From Terfezia claveryi (lineage: Eukaryota > Ascomycota > Pezizomycetes > Pezizales > Pezizaceae), in NCBI GenBank assembly GCA_015179025.1, contig WHUX01000016.1, positions 310,001 to 374,000 of the forward strand: 64,000 nucleotides of DNA, given 5' to 3'. Shown here piece by piece: positions 34,690 through 46,696 of this stretch (within the stretch, counting starts at the first letter, position 1; every line of letters begins with the position of its first letter). Made by a program: the position numbers and the translations under genes. Under the pieces are notes generated by a model, which saw nothing but the letters and a program-made list of their open reading frames with translations, was not told the origin of the DNA and made no database searches.

Positions 34690-36908
34690 GGAGGGTACCA
34701 CATGTACCAAATATACGGTATCTAGAGCCCAGGTGAGGCTGTTGTGCCAACCAGAATATCTAGAGCACTCGACCAATAGAGAAGCTGCAAGTTAGATTAC
34801 CGTACATTCAGGAGCATCGCAGAAAGCGGTGGCTGTGACATTGTATCTACTATATATAGACTGACAGCGATCACAGCGCATGTGGAGCATAGGTATAGGT
34901 AACTCGGAAAGTTGTAGAGATATGCAACACAAAAGAGGAACATTAATCTTTTGACTGCAAGAGAGTTAGATATATTTCTGCTTAAGTCCAAGTAGAGCTA
35001 GAATTCGATTAAAATTGGATGGGAGCTGAAGTATTATCTCTGTCCCCAATTTTTGAGCCTTTAAGGGCTCTAGTAGGCATGAACTTGGTGATGATCTAAA
35101 TATGTTTTTGTGAAACGCTACTTGTAACTGCATTCTGTATATGATCGGGGTGGGTGTCACATAGGGTTATATATCGAACAACCAATCAGTTCATAGTGGT
35201 GGAAAGAATAAAGGACATAGATTAAGTTCACGTGTTACTCGATAACTATAAGCCGGGTAGGTACCGGTAGTTGTCTTGTTTATAATTCTGAAGACCTGTG
35301 TTCCCCAAAAATATGTACGTACGGAGTATATTATTATATGTCGCCTAGCATTCGGTTTCGCCGAAAATAAACCTAGCATATAGCATACGAGTAATCTCAG
35401 TGCTCCTATACGACGTACCTAGCATCTTCCCCGCAAGCTCTCCTAAATGTTACCTACAGAAGAAATAAATGTAAATTACAGCCAAGTGACTACCTGTACG
35501 TGCCTGCAATCGAATATGTGGATATAGAATTGGAGAAGGTCAATTCTTTGTAATCGCTATACTTAGCATTTAGTATAAAGTGCAAGGCGAGATTCATAGA
35601 GATTACCGGTATCCAGTCGAGTTGGATAAAAGCAGTACCCGCATCCACGTGTATAACAATCCTTGTCGACGGGTGTTACCATTGCGCTCGGATATCACCT
35701 TTACTGCATAAGCTCGACCTATGTCTTTGAACTGACAAGATCGTTATACACCAGTGGATGCGGGTAGCTTTGCTAAGATACCTATGAATATGCTCAAATG
35801 TACTCTGGTCTCCATTCATCGCACCATCAGGATCTGTAATTCAATAGACATGGGTTTGCTACCTACCAAGTCCTTTCGGTACAGCTGGGCTTAAACACGA
35901 TGTCTGGTTGGCACATAACCAGACTAGTTGGCACAAGCCGCTCGGGGGCTGTTGGGCCAACCAGACGACCCGTAGATATCGATCGTATACGTATCTGGTT
36001 AGAATAGAAGATCGCTTGCTGTAAGAGGGAATTCATTCGGACGTTGAGCCGTTCAGGCACGTCAGTGCGGGGATGCGTGAAGGCTGAGACTTCAAAACCG
36101 TTAATACAGTCAACCCTTGCTATAACGGACGGCAGAAATCCAGAGCTTTCTGTTGTATCAGCAGGGTTCAAACGCCGATCATTGATCGCGCCTATGTACT
36201 TGTACCTACAACAACGACAGAGCCTTACATGGGACGGGCACCGGTCCCGCGGCCGCGGATGCCTCGCCAGTCATCTTTGAATTCCTGCACCGCTCCCCAC
36301 TTTCGTTGCACCTATTGCTGGCGTCTATTTTTACAATCTAAGTTGCCTAAGGCTTGGTGCAGAGTTGTGCAACATATTGGTAGGTAGGTAGGCCTCACTA
36401 CTACCAGCATGCCAGTTTTCCCCGAGTTTTGCAGTCAAACTACATAGCATTCCACCTTGGTTCCTTATGTTTCCGCAGGGGGCAGATCTCTAGATTGCAC
36501 ATTCTTCGTGAATTGTATATTTGTTATATCGCACCATCCGTATCGGCGTGCGCGACTACAAGGAAGCACATCCACAGCATCTCTCCATTGTACGATGGAT
36601 GGGGCTGTTGTTGATATATACCCAGATTTTGCACCTGCGTAATGTCAACCGTTCTCCAAAGAGAAATATTCACTCTTTAGTTCGAAGTTTATTAACATAA
36701 GCTGTTTCACAACCGAGGGGAGAGCCGTGGGGAGCGGATCGATCATCGGTTACTGCACAGCAAACATACTACGAACGTGGCACATTCTTGCCAGAATTTC
36801 TACCCCACAGTGTTGGGGTGTGCATTATATGACCTTACCTGGACAATCTTTTATTTTTTCGAGGATATAAATCAACCTGTTCTTGATCAGATTCAATACA
36901 TAGCCAAG
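34690..36908. other. Intergenic DNA with MITEs
   Basis: No gene recognised. 35900-35970 holds clustered GTCTGGTTGGCAC termini in both orientations. 36107-36172 is a partial pogo-like MITE (CAGTCAACCCTTGCTATAAC end, preceded by TA). Confidence 0.45.
35638..35764. mobile_element. 127-bp MITE with TA target duplication (family 4)
   Basis: Inverted ends CCCGCATCCAC followed by GTGTATAAC and TTGTC on both arms (about 30 bp). TA at 35636-35637 and 35765-35766. No copies elsewhere in the window. Confidence 0.8.
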
Positions 36909-39092
36909 ATGTCTGCATTAGATATTGACGAGCTACTCGCTAATATGTACGGTGGAGCCGACTATGCTAATCTACCACTGGGCACGGATCCAGATATCTT
37001 CCAAATGATAAGCATTGCTCTGCGAGGACGCCTTCGTACGTTTGAAGCAGATTTTAAACCCCCTGGGCTCCAGAACCCTAACTATGTACCACCGAATAGA
37101 GGGCTTGCTGTGATGATTTTCGGACTCACAACCCTGGCTGTGGCAATCATAGTGGTAATCGTAAGATTGCTCACGAAGAGCCTGCGGGCAGCGGGTGGCA
37201 GAATCAAACGAGGAAGTGAGATAGGTGGCCTTACATCTAGCAACGACAGAAAATGGGGATGGGAGGGAAACAATGAATGGGAATGGTGGAGGCCGTGGAA
37301 AAAATATGGACTCAGGTTCGGTAGACTGGGATGGGATGATTGGGCTATGGTGATTGCATTGGTAGGAACCTAATATCCAGCGGGGGATTGAAGGTCCAGA
37401 TGCTGACAGTGGATTTCTCAGATTTTTCTTGCCGGTTATACTACACTTAACGTCCTGGCTATAACACACGGCGGAATGGGAAAGCATGTATACGATGTTT
37501 CGCTCAACTCCGTCAGATTTTTGCTTAAAAACACATTCGCCCACTCAGCGATCTACCTTACGCTTGCGTTCTTTATCAAACTCTCTGTCCTCCTATTCTA
37601 CCTTAACTTATTTCCACCGTCATTTACCAGGATGCGATGGACTATTTATGGTCTGATTGCTTTTTTCTTCATCTATACCATAGTTGGGACAACGGTCATC
37701 GCCATGGTGTGTAGGCCAGTGAAAGCATTCTGGGTACTCGAACTACGTGCCAACGACAGCTGCCCAAGCCAGGCGGAGATCGAGAGGAGGTACTGCAGTG
37801 TGCTTGCGGTTCACGTTGCTGGGGACTTTCTTGTCCTCATGCTTCCCATCCGTTTGGTGAGCCAATTACAACTACCGAGGCGTCAAAAGATCATCTTGGT
37901 CTGTTTGTTCTGTGCAGGGGGATTGGCTTGCATTGCCTCCATTCTGCGGCTGTACTATTTTCCTCGGATAAATGCATCTCTTGATATTACCTGGAACGTG
38001 ACGGAAATCTCACTCTGGGGCCAAGTTGAAGCTAGTACTGCTGTTATTTGTGCTAGTATCCCAGCTTTAAAACCATTATTCTCTTCACTCAACAAGAGGC
38101 GCAAGAGCTACCGAGAATCGACCTCTACGGCAGGAAAGGGTTTCCTCTCAGGCCTAGGTTCACCAATCCATCCAAGTATTTCCGGCAGTCATTCGAAAAA
38201 TGAAAGTTTCATGGGGACTAGTATATCACCGAGTCACGAAAAGACAGTAGAGGGACATTCCCGAGATGGAAGCATCAGTGCTCTAAGCCTCTCACCAAAC
38301 CAGGAGAGAAGTGTCACCTTTTCCTCAAGCAGAGTGAGGTCCCCAAAGATTGGCGGTAGCACCCAGGGTACTATCAGAAGCCGAGACCATTACGATAGGA
38401 GTCTCGCGGAGATTGATAACATCAATATTGATATCTACGTTGATGAATTTACTGGGAATGTAAAGCCCTCATCTCTCCGTACTATCACACCACCACAAAG
38501 AGCGCATACGATTGGTGTTAGACAAGGGAAAATGCATGAATTGGATGACCAGCACAGCTTAAGTCCGACCATCACTGGCACAACCAGATCTACAAATACT
38601 TCCAGTACCTCGTTGCATGTGGATGCTCCGCATCTGTTATCCGTCCCTCGTGAGCAATTTCTCCAGCCACCTCCCTCTCGACCGGAGCGCCCGCGGCTGC
38701 CGCGTCTGCGCACAGAATTTGAACAGAGCGCAATCATTCCGGACACAAAGGTTTCCTCACCGATGGCAGCTACATTTAAAAATGATTCTCCACACGGTTT
38801 CACACCTAAAAGCTGCTCGCCTGATATCTCTAAAGCTCCCCCCTCACTTCCATCAAAGACATACTCGTATGCGAGATATTCCCCAAGAAGTGAGGCGTCT
38901 AACTCATCAGGCCAGCAGCCGCACACCGCAAACCCTCCTTATGCATATTCCCACACTACTTCGTGGGATACGACAGGATTGGATACTGTATATGATTCGA
39001 AGAGCGCACCGCCTAGGACGGGACAAAAGTCATGGGTTGCGAATATGGAGTGGGTTGGTTGGGGATCTCATGATGGAATGGATATGGCTTGA
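36909..39092 (+). CDS. Fungal rhodopsin-domain (PTH11/SAT4-like) seven-helix membrane protein
   Basis: Two exons: 36909-37361 and 37422-39092, intron 37362-37421 (GTAGGA...CAG), 707 residues. The ATG at 36909 (MSALDIDELL) has a good context; the longer frame upstream begins with GTG. Seven hydrophobic segments follow: about 65-87, the WDDWAMVIAL helix that spans the splice junction, SAIYLTLAFFIKLSVLLFY, IYGLIAFFFIYTIVGTTVI, LAVHVAGDFLVLMLPIRLV, IILVCLFCAGGLACIASIL and a last helix ending SIPALKPLF. This is the fungal rhodopsin-domain family (PF20684), which includes PTH11-like receptors thought to sense surface or host cues at the plasma membrane. A Ser/Pro-rich cytosolic tail of about 350 residues is unusually long and could be a phosphorylated signalling tail. 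Ligand unknown. Confidence 0.9.
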
Positions 39093-40603
39093 TCTCGAGG
39101 CAAGGCTGATGGAATGTATGCTTCGCTCATAGCCTCAGGTATGTTTAATGGGTTTGGTTTTGTGGCATGCTTTCAACCTCTTTTTTTGCAGATTTGGGTA
39201 AACTGGCTTATGGCGGAGTTTTGTGCAGCCCTTGTTTTTTTGGGATTTCTCTTGGTTCTTGTAAGTAATTGGAACTTCTCACTTTGGAGGCATGGTGTAT
39301 ATAGTGGGGTGATATGAATAGTCCATAATAGACTAGGCGAAATGGGAACTTCGGTTGGCGAACATTTATACCTTTTTTGTTTCATGCTGCTAAATTACTA
39401 TGAATTTCTTTGATATAGAGGAGAAAGACTACAAATGGTATGGATGGTATGAATGGCAATTTTTCGTTGTGGAGTTGTTTCGAATTGTATGCTCTATATA
39501 CAGTACGTGGGGGGTATGCAAGTTGGTGCGCAATAACTTTCCCCCACGTATTGTATATACAATATACAGATAGCTAAATACACGACAGTTATAAGGGAAT
39601 CTGGTAGAGACGAGGGAACCAGACCAGTTTTATGGATAAGGGCACTGCGGTGAAAGTAAGGCTCCTATAGCCATTTTGATATATTTGAGTGCGGTCTCTT
39701 TATGAGATGTGAGCTAGTGTTTTGCAGAGGTTCAAAAGTATAAGTTGCATAGACTAGCATATACAGATATTAATATCTTCATTGAAACTATATTGTGTGT
39801 ATATGAAAGGGCTATGGTCTAGTTCAAAAGGACGGATACTTCTTCAACTGTTCTAGGACCTTGCACTAGGAAATTGTTTAGTCTCTATCCAAACGAATAT
39901 AGCTAATGGTAATTTAAGATATAGTCATGTGGTTGTATATTGTAATTGAGTAATGTATTTATTTTACATACTATGTTATAGAAGGCATTTTTACGATGAA
40001 TGATCGATCTCTAAGCTCTAAGGGTGCGGCCATGTGATAGCATACCACAACACGTACACACTTAGACCCTGGATATAAACCTTATTGTCTATGCAACACT
40101 CAGTGTATATATATAAGTATGTGGTGTTGGTAGTCAGATTATGGTTCTCGGACCAATTGTTGTGTTTGAGAAGCCCATATCTGTCACATGAGTGGATACG
40201 GGGTATTACTTTATTTGTGTGCAGAATCTGCATACGTTATTTCTAAACCGAAAGCTTTTTTGTTCATATCTACAATATCAATCGCACAATCCTAGTCTGA
40301 ATACCTCTAATATTGTATTTAAAGAGTAGATTCCATATCAAGATCTATATCTAACGCTCACGGCTGCAATATGTTCTATATAAATCTAGCTGCAACCTAA
40401 ATATACTCGTAGTCTGGTTGGCACTCGTTCATATGTATTAATGATCGTCAATATGCATGCTCTGGCATCCATGTTGGCACGGACCACGCAGCTTCCATCA
40501 GGTCACTCTCAGTCGCTTGCTTCAATCCGCAAACCTCGTCAATTGGGTTTATGCGCTGAACTGGGAGTACTAGCACAGATTCAACAGCGGCAAAACAAAG
40601 CCT
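39093..40603. other. Intergenic DNA
   Basis: No gene seen. A hairpin lies at 39495-39559; a lone GTCTGGTTGGCAC word occurs near 40411. Confidence 0.45.
39495..39559. repeat. 19-bp inverted repeat downstream of the rhodopsin-domain gene
   Basis: TATATACAGTACGTGGGGG and CCCCCACGTATTGTATATA pair with one mismatch around a 27-nt loop. Could be a small MITE or a 3' UTR structure. Confidence 0.6.
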
Positions 40604-41611
40604 ATGCTCTCCACCCTGCTCTCCCTCCCCGCTCTCCCTTTGCTCCTATTCCAATCCAACACTTCTATCCCAACCTTCATCAACCTCCTCTTCTTCCAAC
40701 TAACTTGGTCGACACTCGTCCTTTCCCATCCCCCTCTAATAGTCGAACTCGCCGGATCACTCCTCATCCGACTGATCTTCTTTGCCCTACCTTCCCTCAT
40801 ATTCCTCTTCCTTGATGCGTGCCTTCCAGCTACAACCGAGCGATGGAAAAGCAAAACCACGCTGAGAGCTCGAAAGCGGGGAGGAAAGAAATTATGGAGT
40901 GTCATCGCAGTGGCGTTTGGGAATATAGCCCTTGCAACGGGGGTGCAAGGGGTGATAGAGGGGGGATTGGTGTATGGATTAGGATGGAAAAGTGCGCTGA
41001 GAATTGCAAAGACGTTACCCAGCCCAACTGGAGTGGTGTGGGATATCTTCTGCGCGGAGGTCGGGAGAGAAATATTGACCTATGGTATCCACCGGTATCT
41101 ATTGCATAACAAGTCGGCAAGTTCGTCCCGGGGGCTAGTGAAAGCTCATAGGAATTGGGCACATGCGGAGTATGGGGTCGCCGGCGGGTTCAATGCACAG
41201 TATGATCACCCAGTAGCCTATCTTTTACGCACGTTTTTACCAATGTATTTACCTGCGGCATTAGTCTTGCGGATGCATGTCTTGACGTGGTTTATTTGGT
41301 TGATGATGGTTTCGCTATTGGAAGTTGTTGGATATAGTGGGTATATTGATGCCCCGACGGGCTGGGTTCCGTTTGGATTTGGGTTGGAGTGCTTAGTAGG
41401 TACGGTTGATGGGCATTTTGGGAGTAGGGGGGGAAAAGGGTTTGGAGTTTGGGGGGTTGTGGATTGGGCTGGAGGAACAAAGGTGGTGGTAGGAGGTGAG
41501 AACTATGTCAAAGGGAGGATTGAGAAAGGGAGGGAATGGGTAGGGAACATGATGGGGGAGGGTAATGTATTACCAAGCCGCGGGGCGAGGAGGAAGTCGC
41601 GGAAGGATTAA
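40604..41611 (+). CDS. Sterol desaturase / fatty-acid hydroxylase-like membrane protein, probable pseudoenzyme
   Basis: Single exon, 335 residues. Several membrane segments (5-40, 45-73, 95-125, 205-245). The fold order resembles the fatty-acid hydroxylase superfamily (PF04116). The first His box is present (H163-RYLL-H168). The second is reduced to H182-RNWA-H187 where the family has a paired HH. The third has only VDGHF at 268-272, followed by a GFGVWGVVDW stretch that in active members comes after a His-rich D-HH box. With most iron ligands missing, catalysis by the usual di-iron mechanism is doubtful. ER membrane location is expected from the family. It could be a diverged active subfamily, a non-catalytic paralogue, or a decaying gene, though its frame is fully open. 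Confidence 0.7.
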   Translation: MLSTLLSLPALPLLLFQSNTSIPTFINLLFFQLTWSTLVLSHPPLIVELAGSLLIRLIFFALPSLIFLFLDACLPATTERWKSKTTLRARKRGGKKLWSVIAVAFGNIALATGVQGVIEGGLVYGLGWKSALRIAKTLPSPTGVVWDIFCAEVGREILTYGIHRYLLHNKSASSSRGLVKAHRNWAHAEYGVAGGFNAQYDHPVAYLLRTFLPMYLPAALVLRMHVLTWFIWLMMVSLLEVVGYSGYIDAPTGWVPFGFGLECLVGTVDGHFGSRGGKGFGVWGVVDWAGGTKVVVGGENYVKGRIEKGREWVGNMMGEGNVLPSRGARRKSRKD

Positions 41612-43570
41612 AACAAGGTTGTACATTTATACATGTAGGAGCAGGAGAGTGTGAAATAGATAATGCTGCTGCTAAATACACATAGCAACAATCTTGGGCC
41701 CTGTTGGCGACCTATTTCCCCGCTTTTTATTTCCGCGGCCGGTGCCATAAATACTACATAAGCCGAATTCTTTAAGATGTCACGAAAGCCTCCAGAGTGC
41801 CATATATGTGAGAGTATATTAATCGATGATATGATGATATACATGAATGGTTTGCGATGAAAGCGCATATTAACCCAATATTATGGGAAAATCCAGTGTA
41901 TAGAAGCCTACTCATTCCGTGTTGGTGAATACCTTACATGTTTAGACGTTTGAAAGCGTTTAGAGTTGGCTAGATGAGTCTGATACTGTAGAGACTCGAG
42001 TTATTCGCTAGCGTAATTTCAATCTGGGGCAAATGTGAGCTTAAATTCCAGAACTTGCCCAGCTCAGATTGAAATTACGCTAGCGAATAACTCGAGTCTC
42101 TCGGTAGGTTGTGCTGCGAGGAGTAATGCTAACCAGACTAGGGTAATGCAACCAGCTACCGGTAGGTTGTAAAGCTGGCTTGCACTAGCCCCTCCACAGA
42201 AAGCTTAGATCTGCCAAAGGCTGGCACGCTAAAGGATACTTGAGTCCTGATACTAGCTTGGCTATCTTGGTGGTAGGTAGCAGCACATACGTCATGCTTA
42301 TCTACAAATTCATGGTCAAAACAAGCTGCATACAATAGCATTCAAACTTAGTTGATCCACATTGTGATGATGCATATCCCAGAAGTTAGGCACAATGCTG
42401 TAGGCCCTCAAGTTAGATGACATCAGCTACTTCGAGCTTCCACAGGGCTTTAAGCTACCTGGTTTTATTAGAATCCGCCTGGATGGTCGAACGTTGAGGA
42501 GTACCCATGGCCCGCATCCCCCGGCCTTAATAACTCATTGATAGGAGTCCTGAATCCGGAAGCTCTTTGGGTAGTAGCTGCACAATTGACGATGCGGCTA
42601 TACTAATATATAGTGGTATTGTTACTTTCTGCTCAAAACCGCTCTCACCTCTCCGCTCTCTTCCCTTTACTCTAGGATAAGGGTGGTGCAAGGTACCCGA
42701 CTACGAGAAGAAACCAATTGAAAAGCCCTCGCAATCTCATTAGTATTTGTGTTTCTTGGGTTAGTGGTTACTCTCAAATAATCAAATAAAGATGGTTGAG
42801 CTCGGTTGATTGGTGGAAACATCGTCCTTTGGCTAGCCATATGCTCACTGATAGCATACGTCATTGAGCACATGAGCTTCATGTGCACAATTTATACACA
42901 TAGGGCATTAGCGGCAAAGCTTGTTAGGTGTCAATATATCTCCACCGACTTCAGTATGATAATAAATTCTCAAAACTAGTTTTTTCCCGAATTTTTTTTG
43001 TAAACAATTGAGGCGGACCCCTCTGACCCTCGCGGTTGTTATAATTGTTTGGCACTAGAGTAGCGTGCGTTATATAAAGTCTGTACACGGCCCGCGCATA
43101 CACACTACTGACAAGTAATAATATATAAAGGTTATGTAAAACATGCGCTGGCAGATCATACTAATGCTAATGGAGAGTTTTCATAGTCTAGTTCGCGCCC
43201 GCTGATGCAGATCAAACGTGCCAAACATTGGATTTTTCAAAAAGAAAAAAAATAAATGATTCACTGCGTAATCAGGAGAAATCTCCTCTTGCCAATGCCG
43301 TTCGCTGAACTTCTATTTATATCTATATGTTGGCCTGTTTCTGCTGGTTTACTTGCAATATAATTGATTCGCGACTGTCGTCTTGGCGATATCGATATCC
43401 AGGTAGCTGACTTACTTTCACCGTCTGTACGTATTATTTGAGTTTACGGGGTTTGCATCCAGATACCTGATGGCTTTCTTATATTCAAACATAAAACCAT
43501 GGCAAAACCTCATACTGACCTTTTTACGTGAGACAAGTAGATAAACGAAACAATCCATATAACCATCACA
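41612..43570. other. Intergenic DNA
   Basis: Contains the 36-bp-arm hairpin at 41991-42100 and GTCTGGTTG-family ends near 42130-42195. No gene recognised. Confidence 0.45.
41991..42100. repeat. Perfect 36-bp inverted repeat (hairpin)
   Basis: Arms 41991-42026 and 42065-42100 are perfect complements beginning GAGACTCGAGTTATTCGCTA. The 38-nt loop contains a further GGGCAA/TTGCCC pair. No target duplication is visible. The lack of mismatches indicates recent origin, conversion or selection. Confidence 0.85.
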
Positions 43571-46500
43571 ATGGTTGCGGTCAAAGCTGGGCCGCTTGTG
43601 AGCATCATCGCTTCTATCCAAAAGCTGAATGAGGAGCTGCTAGCCATGTACTGTGTTATTAAATCGTCCGAGAGCAAAACATTGCAGTCAGAATCAAAAA
43701 TACTCGAGGATGCCTTGAGCAAGCTTCAGAGGGTGCTCCAATCGCAACACCCAGATATTCAACATACTGTGGTGGATGGCACTGAATCACCAACTCATAG
43801 CTGCCTGTTAGAAGCCAAGCAGGTGCTTACCAACACTAAGGCAGAGTTGGCAAGAGATGCAATTCTGTACGAGGCGGAGGAACCACCGACTTCGGAGAAG
43901 GTGAAAAGGGAACAGGATTATATTGAAAAGGCAGTGACTGCTGTTAAGAAGTGTTATGCGTATATATCACAAACCCTGAACTTGCTTGAAGAGTAAGTGC
44001 TATTGAATTGTCGATAAGTCAACCTCGTTGAACTAATTGTGTCTCATATAGGGAGAATCACCAAGGGCCCGCATGCGCAGATGATACTTACAGCGCCACA
44101 GAGTCCCAGGACCCTAGAGCACTTAGCCACGGCGAAGGCATATTAACCCCAAAAACGTCCGAGAATGATGAATCCATACCCCCCTCAGTTACTTCCACAG
44201 TATTGGATACAGGGCTCGAGGTGTCGGACTCCCGTAACTCAACAATACCCGACAGCATCCTCGCAGACTGGTACCCATATATGGACTGTCTGTCAAGATT
44301 GGAAGATTGGAAGAGCCAGGAAGATGTATTGTCCAATTATCAAAATGGGACCGGATTATGGATACTAGAGAATCCGAGTTTCAAGGAATGGCTTGGAGGG
44401 AATGTCTACATGCATATTTGTTGCTTGTATGGAACAAGTAAGTGAATCTTAGGCTATCTCTCTTGAGAATATTTTCCCGTACTGATGCCGTTTTAAAATA
44501 ATAGCTGGTGTTGGTAAAACAACCTTAGCGTGAGTGCTAGTCTTATAAAGAACATTTTTCTTGAATAGTACACAAGAACTAATGATCAATTACATCAAAT
44601 ACAGGGCCTTCATAATCGATCACTTGCAAAAATCCTACAGCGCCGAAGATGTCGGGATTGCAGCTATATTCATCGACCCTAGACACCCTCGATATCCGAG
44701 GGATCCTGAATGCTCGCCTCTATTTGGGCATATAGTTCACCAACTTCTACAGCACCCACTACAGGCTCCTGTCTACGAAGCGCTAAAGGGCTATCTAGGG
44801 AGTCAAGATGCGCCTGTAGGGTATGAATTTGAAATTTTCAAAAAGACTGTCGAGCATTATTCGAAAGTCTTCGTCGTCATCGATGGGCTTAATGAGTGGC
44901 CTGAGAAGCAGGTCGCTGATTTTTTTAAAAAGTGGCAGAGTTTACCGGAAACAGGAAAGTTTAGGTTACTAGTGACTTCGACGAGACCCACGTTGCACGG
45001 CATGGATGGTGAGCGTACAGCACTTGTTGAGATCTTGCCAAACAAAGAGGATATCAGGAAATTTGTGGAAGCTCGAATTCATGCGTGTACCGAATTGCTT
45101 GAATATGTTGGAACCAATCTAGCAAGGGTCGTTGAAGAGATAGTGGAGAAGTCACAAGGGATGTATGTTGTAGAGGGCTACCTATCTACCGGGGCTTCAT
45201 GCTGATGAAAAACCTGTTCTAGCTTCCTCCTTGCGCATCTCCACCTTCAATTCCTCGCCTCGTCAATGAGTCAAGTAACCATCGAAGAAGCTTTACTTTT
45301 ACTAACTCCCGACCTCAACACAATGGTGGAAAAAATTCTGGCTACCGTAGTGGTCGCAGGCTCAGATCTAGAGAATGACTCAGAGTTGGTCCGGGTAGTG
45401 CTTCTGTGTGTTACATACTCGCCAGTGCCTCTCATATGCGAAGAGATCATGGAGATGATTTCCACCTTTTTAGATGGGGAAGTGGGGGCAGATTTTGTCA
45501 CTGTATTTGAGGCATTTAACACGGCCTTGCGGTCTGGACTTATAGTTATAGAACCCAAACGTGGTGGTTCTGTCAGCCTCGTGCACAAAATCGTCCGAGA
45601 GGTCATTGAAGGCGATCCCAGGGGGTGGTTTCCTCATGCACATTCTTACCTCTCGATAGGATGCTGCAACTACTTTGAGAAGACACTGGAGAGCCTTAAG
45701 ACAACGTATGATTCCGATATCGATACTGTCAGCAGAGGGTCAGAGGACCCACAGCTCGCGTACGCTACAGCGAATTGGGGAAGGCATGCCCGAGGAGCTG
45801 AAAATGAAGAGTCCGCGCTCAAGAAGATTCTCAACTTTATCACACAGGTCGATTTGATAGACTGCGTCATGCACTTGCTACATAGGGACCGAGTAGGATT
45901 TAGCCCTAAACGCCTCGAGTGTGCCCTCTGCGTGGAGTACAAGGATCATGGAAGTGCAGATCCACAACCTGGACATCGGCAAGCGGTTATAGCGGCGTAC
46001 TTTGGCCTCGTCAGAGTATTAGAGAGGTTGACTACTGAGCATGGCTTGAGTAAGGAGAACATTGCTACTGACATCAGAAATGGGGCGGGCCAAACGCTCT
46101 TTAGCATTGCGGTAGGTAACGGCCATGAATCTCTGGCTCAATGGATATTATCCCAGTGCCAGGTAGACTACAATCACCAGTGCAATCTCCTCAGGCAGAC
46201 TCCCCTTGCCCGGGCCGCGGCAGGGTGCCACACCTCCGTCATATCCCTCCTCCAGACCGAGCTCGGCCTAAACCCCAACCTTACCGACCTCTCCGGGCGC
46301 ACCGCCCTCCACTACGCCGTTGAATCTGGGGCCGAAGACATCGTAGAGCTCCTCCTCTCCCGCGAAGATGTGAACCCAAATCTCCGCGATAGCCTAGGTG
46401 CAGGTGAAACACCACTTATGATTGCAGTCCATGGTCAGAAGATGGGGATTGCCAGGCTGTTGCTGGCGAGAAAGGACCTCGATGTGAATGTTAATGCGGG

Positions 46501-46696
46501 GTGGCGAACGCCATTGATTGAGGCGGTTTTCTGGAGGAATTCAGAAATGGTGAGAGCGTTGTTAGGGAGGGGAGATGTGGATGTGAATATTGGGACTACG
46601 GTGGGGACGCCATTAAGGGTGGCAAGGAGTGGCGGGGATCAGAGGGTAGTGAGGTTGCTAGAGGAGAGGTGGGGGATTAATAAGGATTTAGATTGA
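43571..46696 (+). CDS. NACHT-ankyrin NLR (STAND NTPase)
   Basis: Five exons: 43571-43992, 44052-44437, 44505-44529, 44605-45162, 45223-46696. Donors are GTAAGT, GTAAGT, GTGAGT and GTATGT; all phases agree and give 954 residues. Residues 1-140 are a helical N-terminal domain I do not recognise (rich in Leu, Lys, Glu). About 140-260 is an acidic linker. The NACHT domain has Walker A GTTGVGKT (268-275) and Walker B VFVVIDGLNE (366-375). A C-terminal NACHT/winged-helix region runs to about 600, and ankyrin repeats span about 718-948 (GRTALHYAVESGAEDIVELLL, LMIAVHGQKMGIARLLLARK). Fungal NLRs of this type act as intracellular non-self sensors that oligomerise on NTP binding; that is family knowledge. 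The 25-nt third exon encodes the core of the P-loop. Start context CACAATGG is good. Confidence 0.9.

Noticed and set aside
36777..36908. Longer N-terminus for the rhodopsin-domain protein
   Set aside because: The extension begins with GTG and adds an atypical stretch; the ATG at 36909 has a better context.
38435..38926. 163-codon minus-strand frame opposite the receptor tail
   Set aside because: Shadow of the plus-strand coding sequence; low-complexity and no start or family support.
45670..45942. Minus-strand and alternate-frame ORFs within the NLR
   Set aside because: Shadows of exon 5, whose frame, splice phases and domains are consistent.
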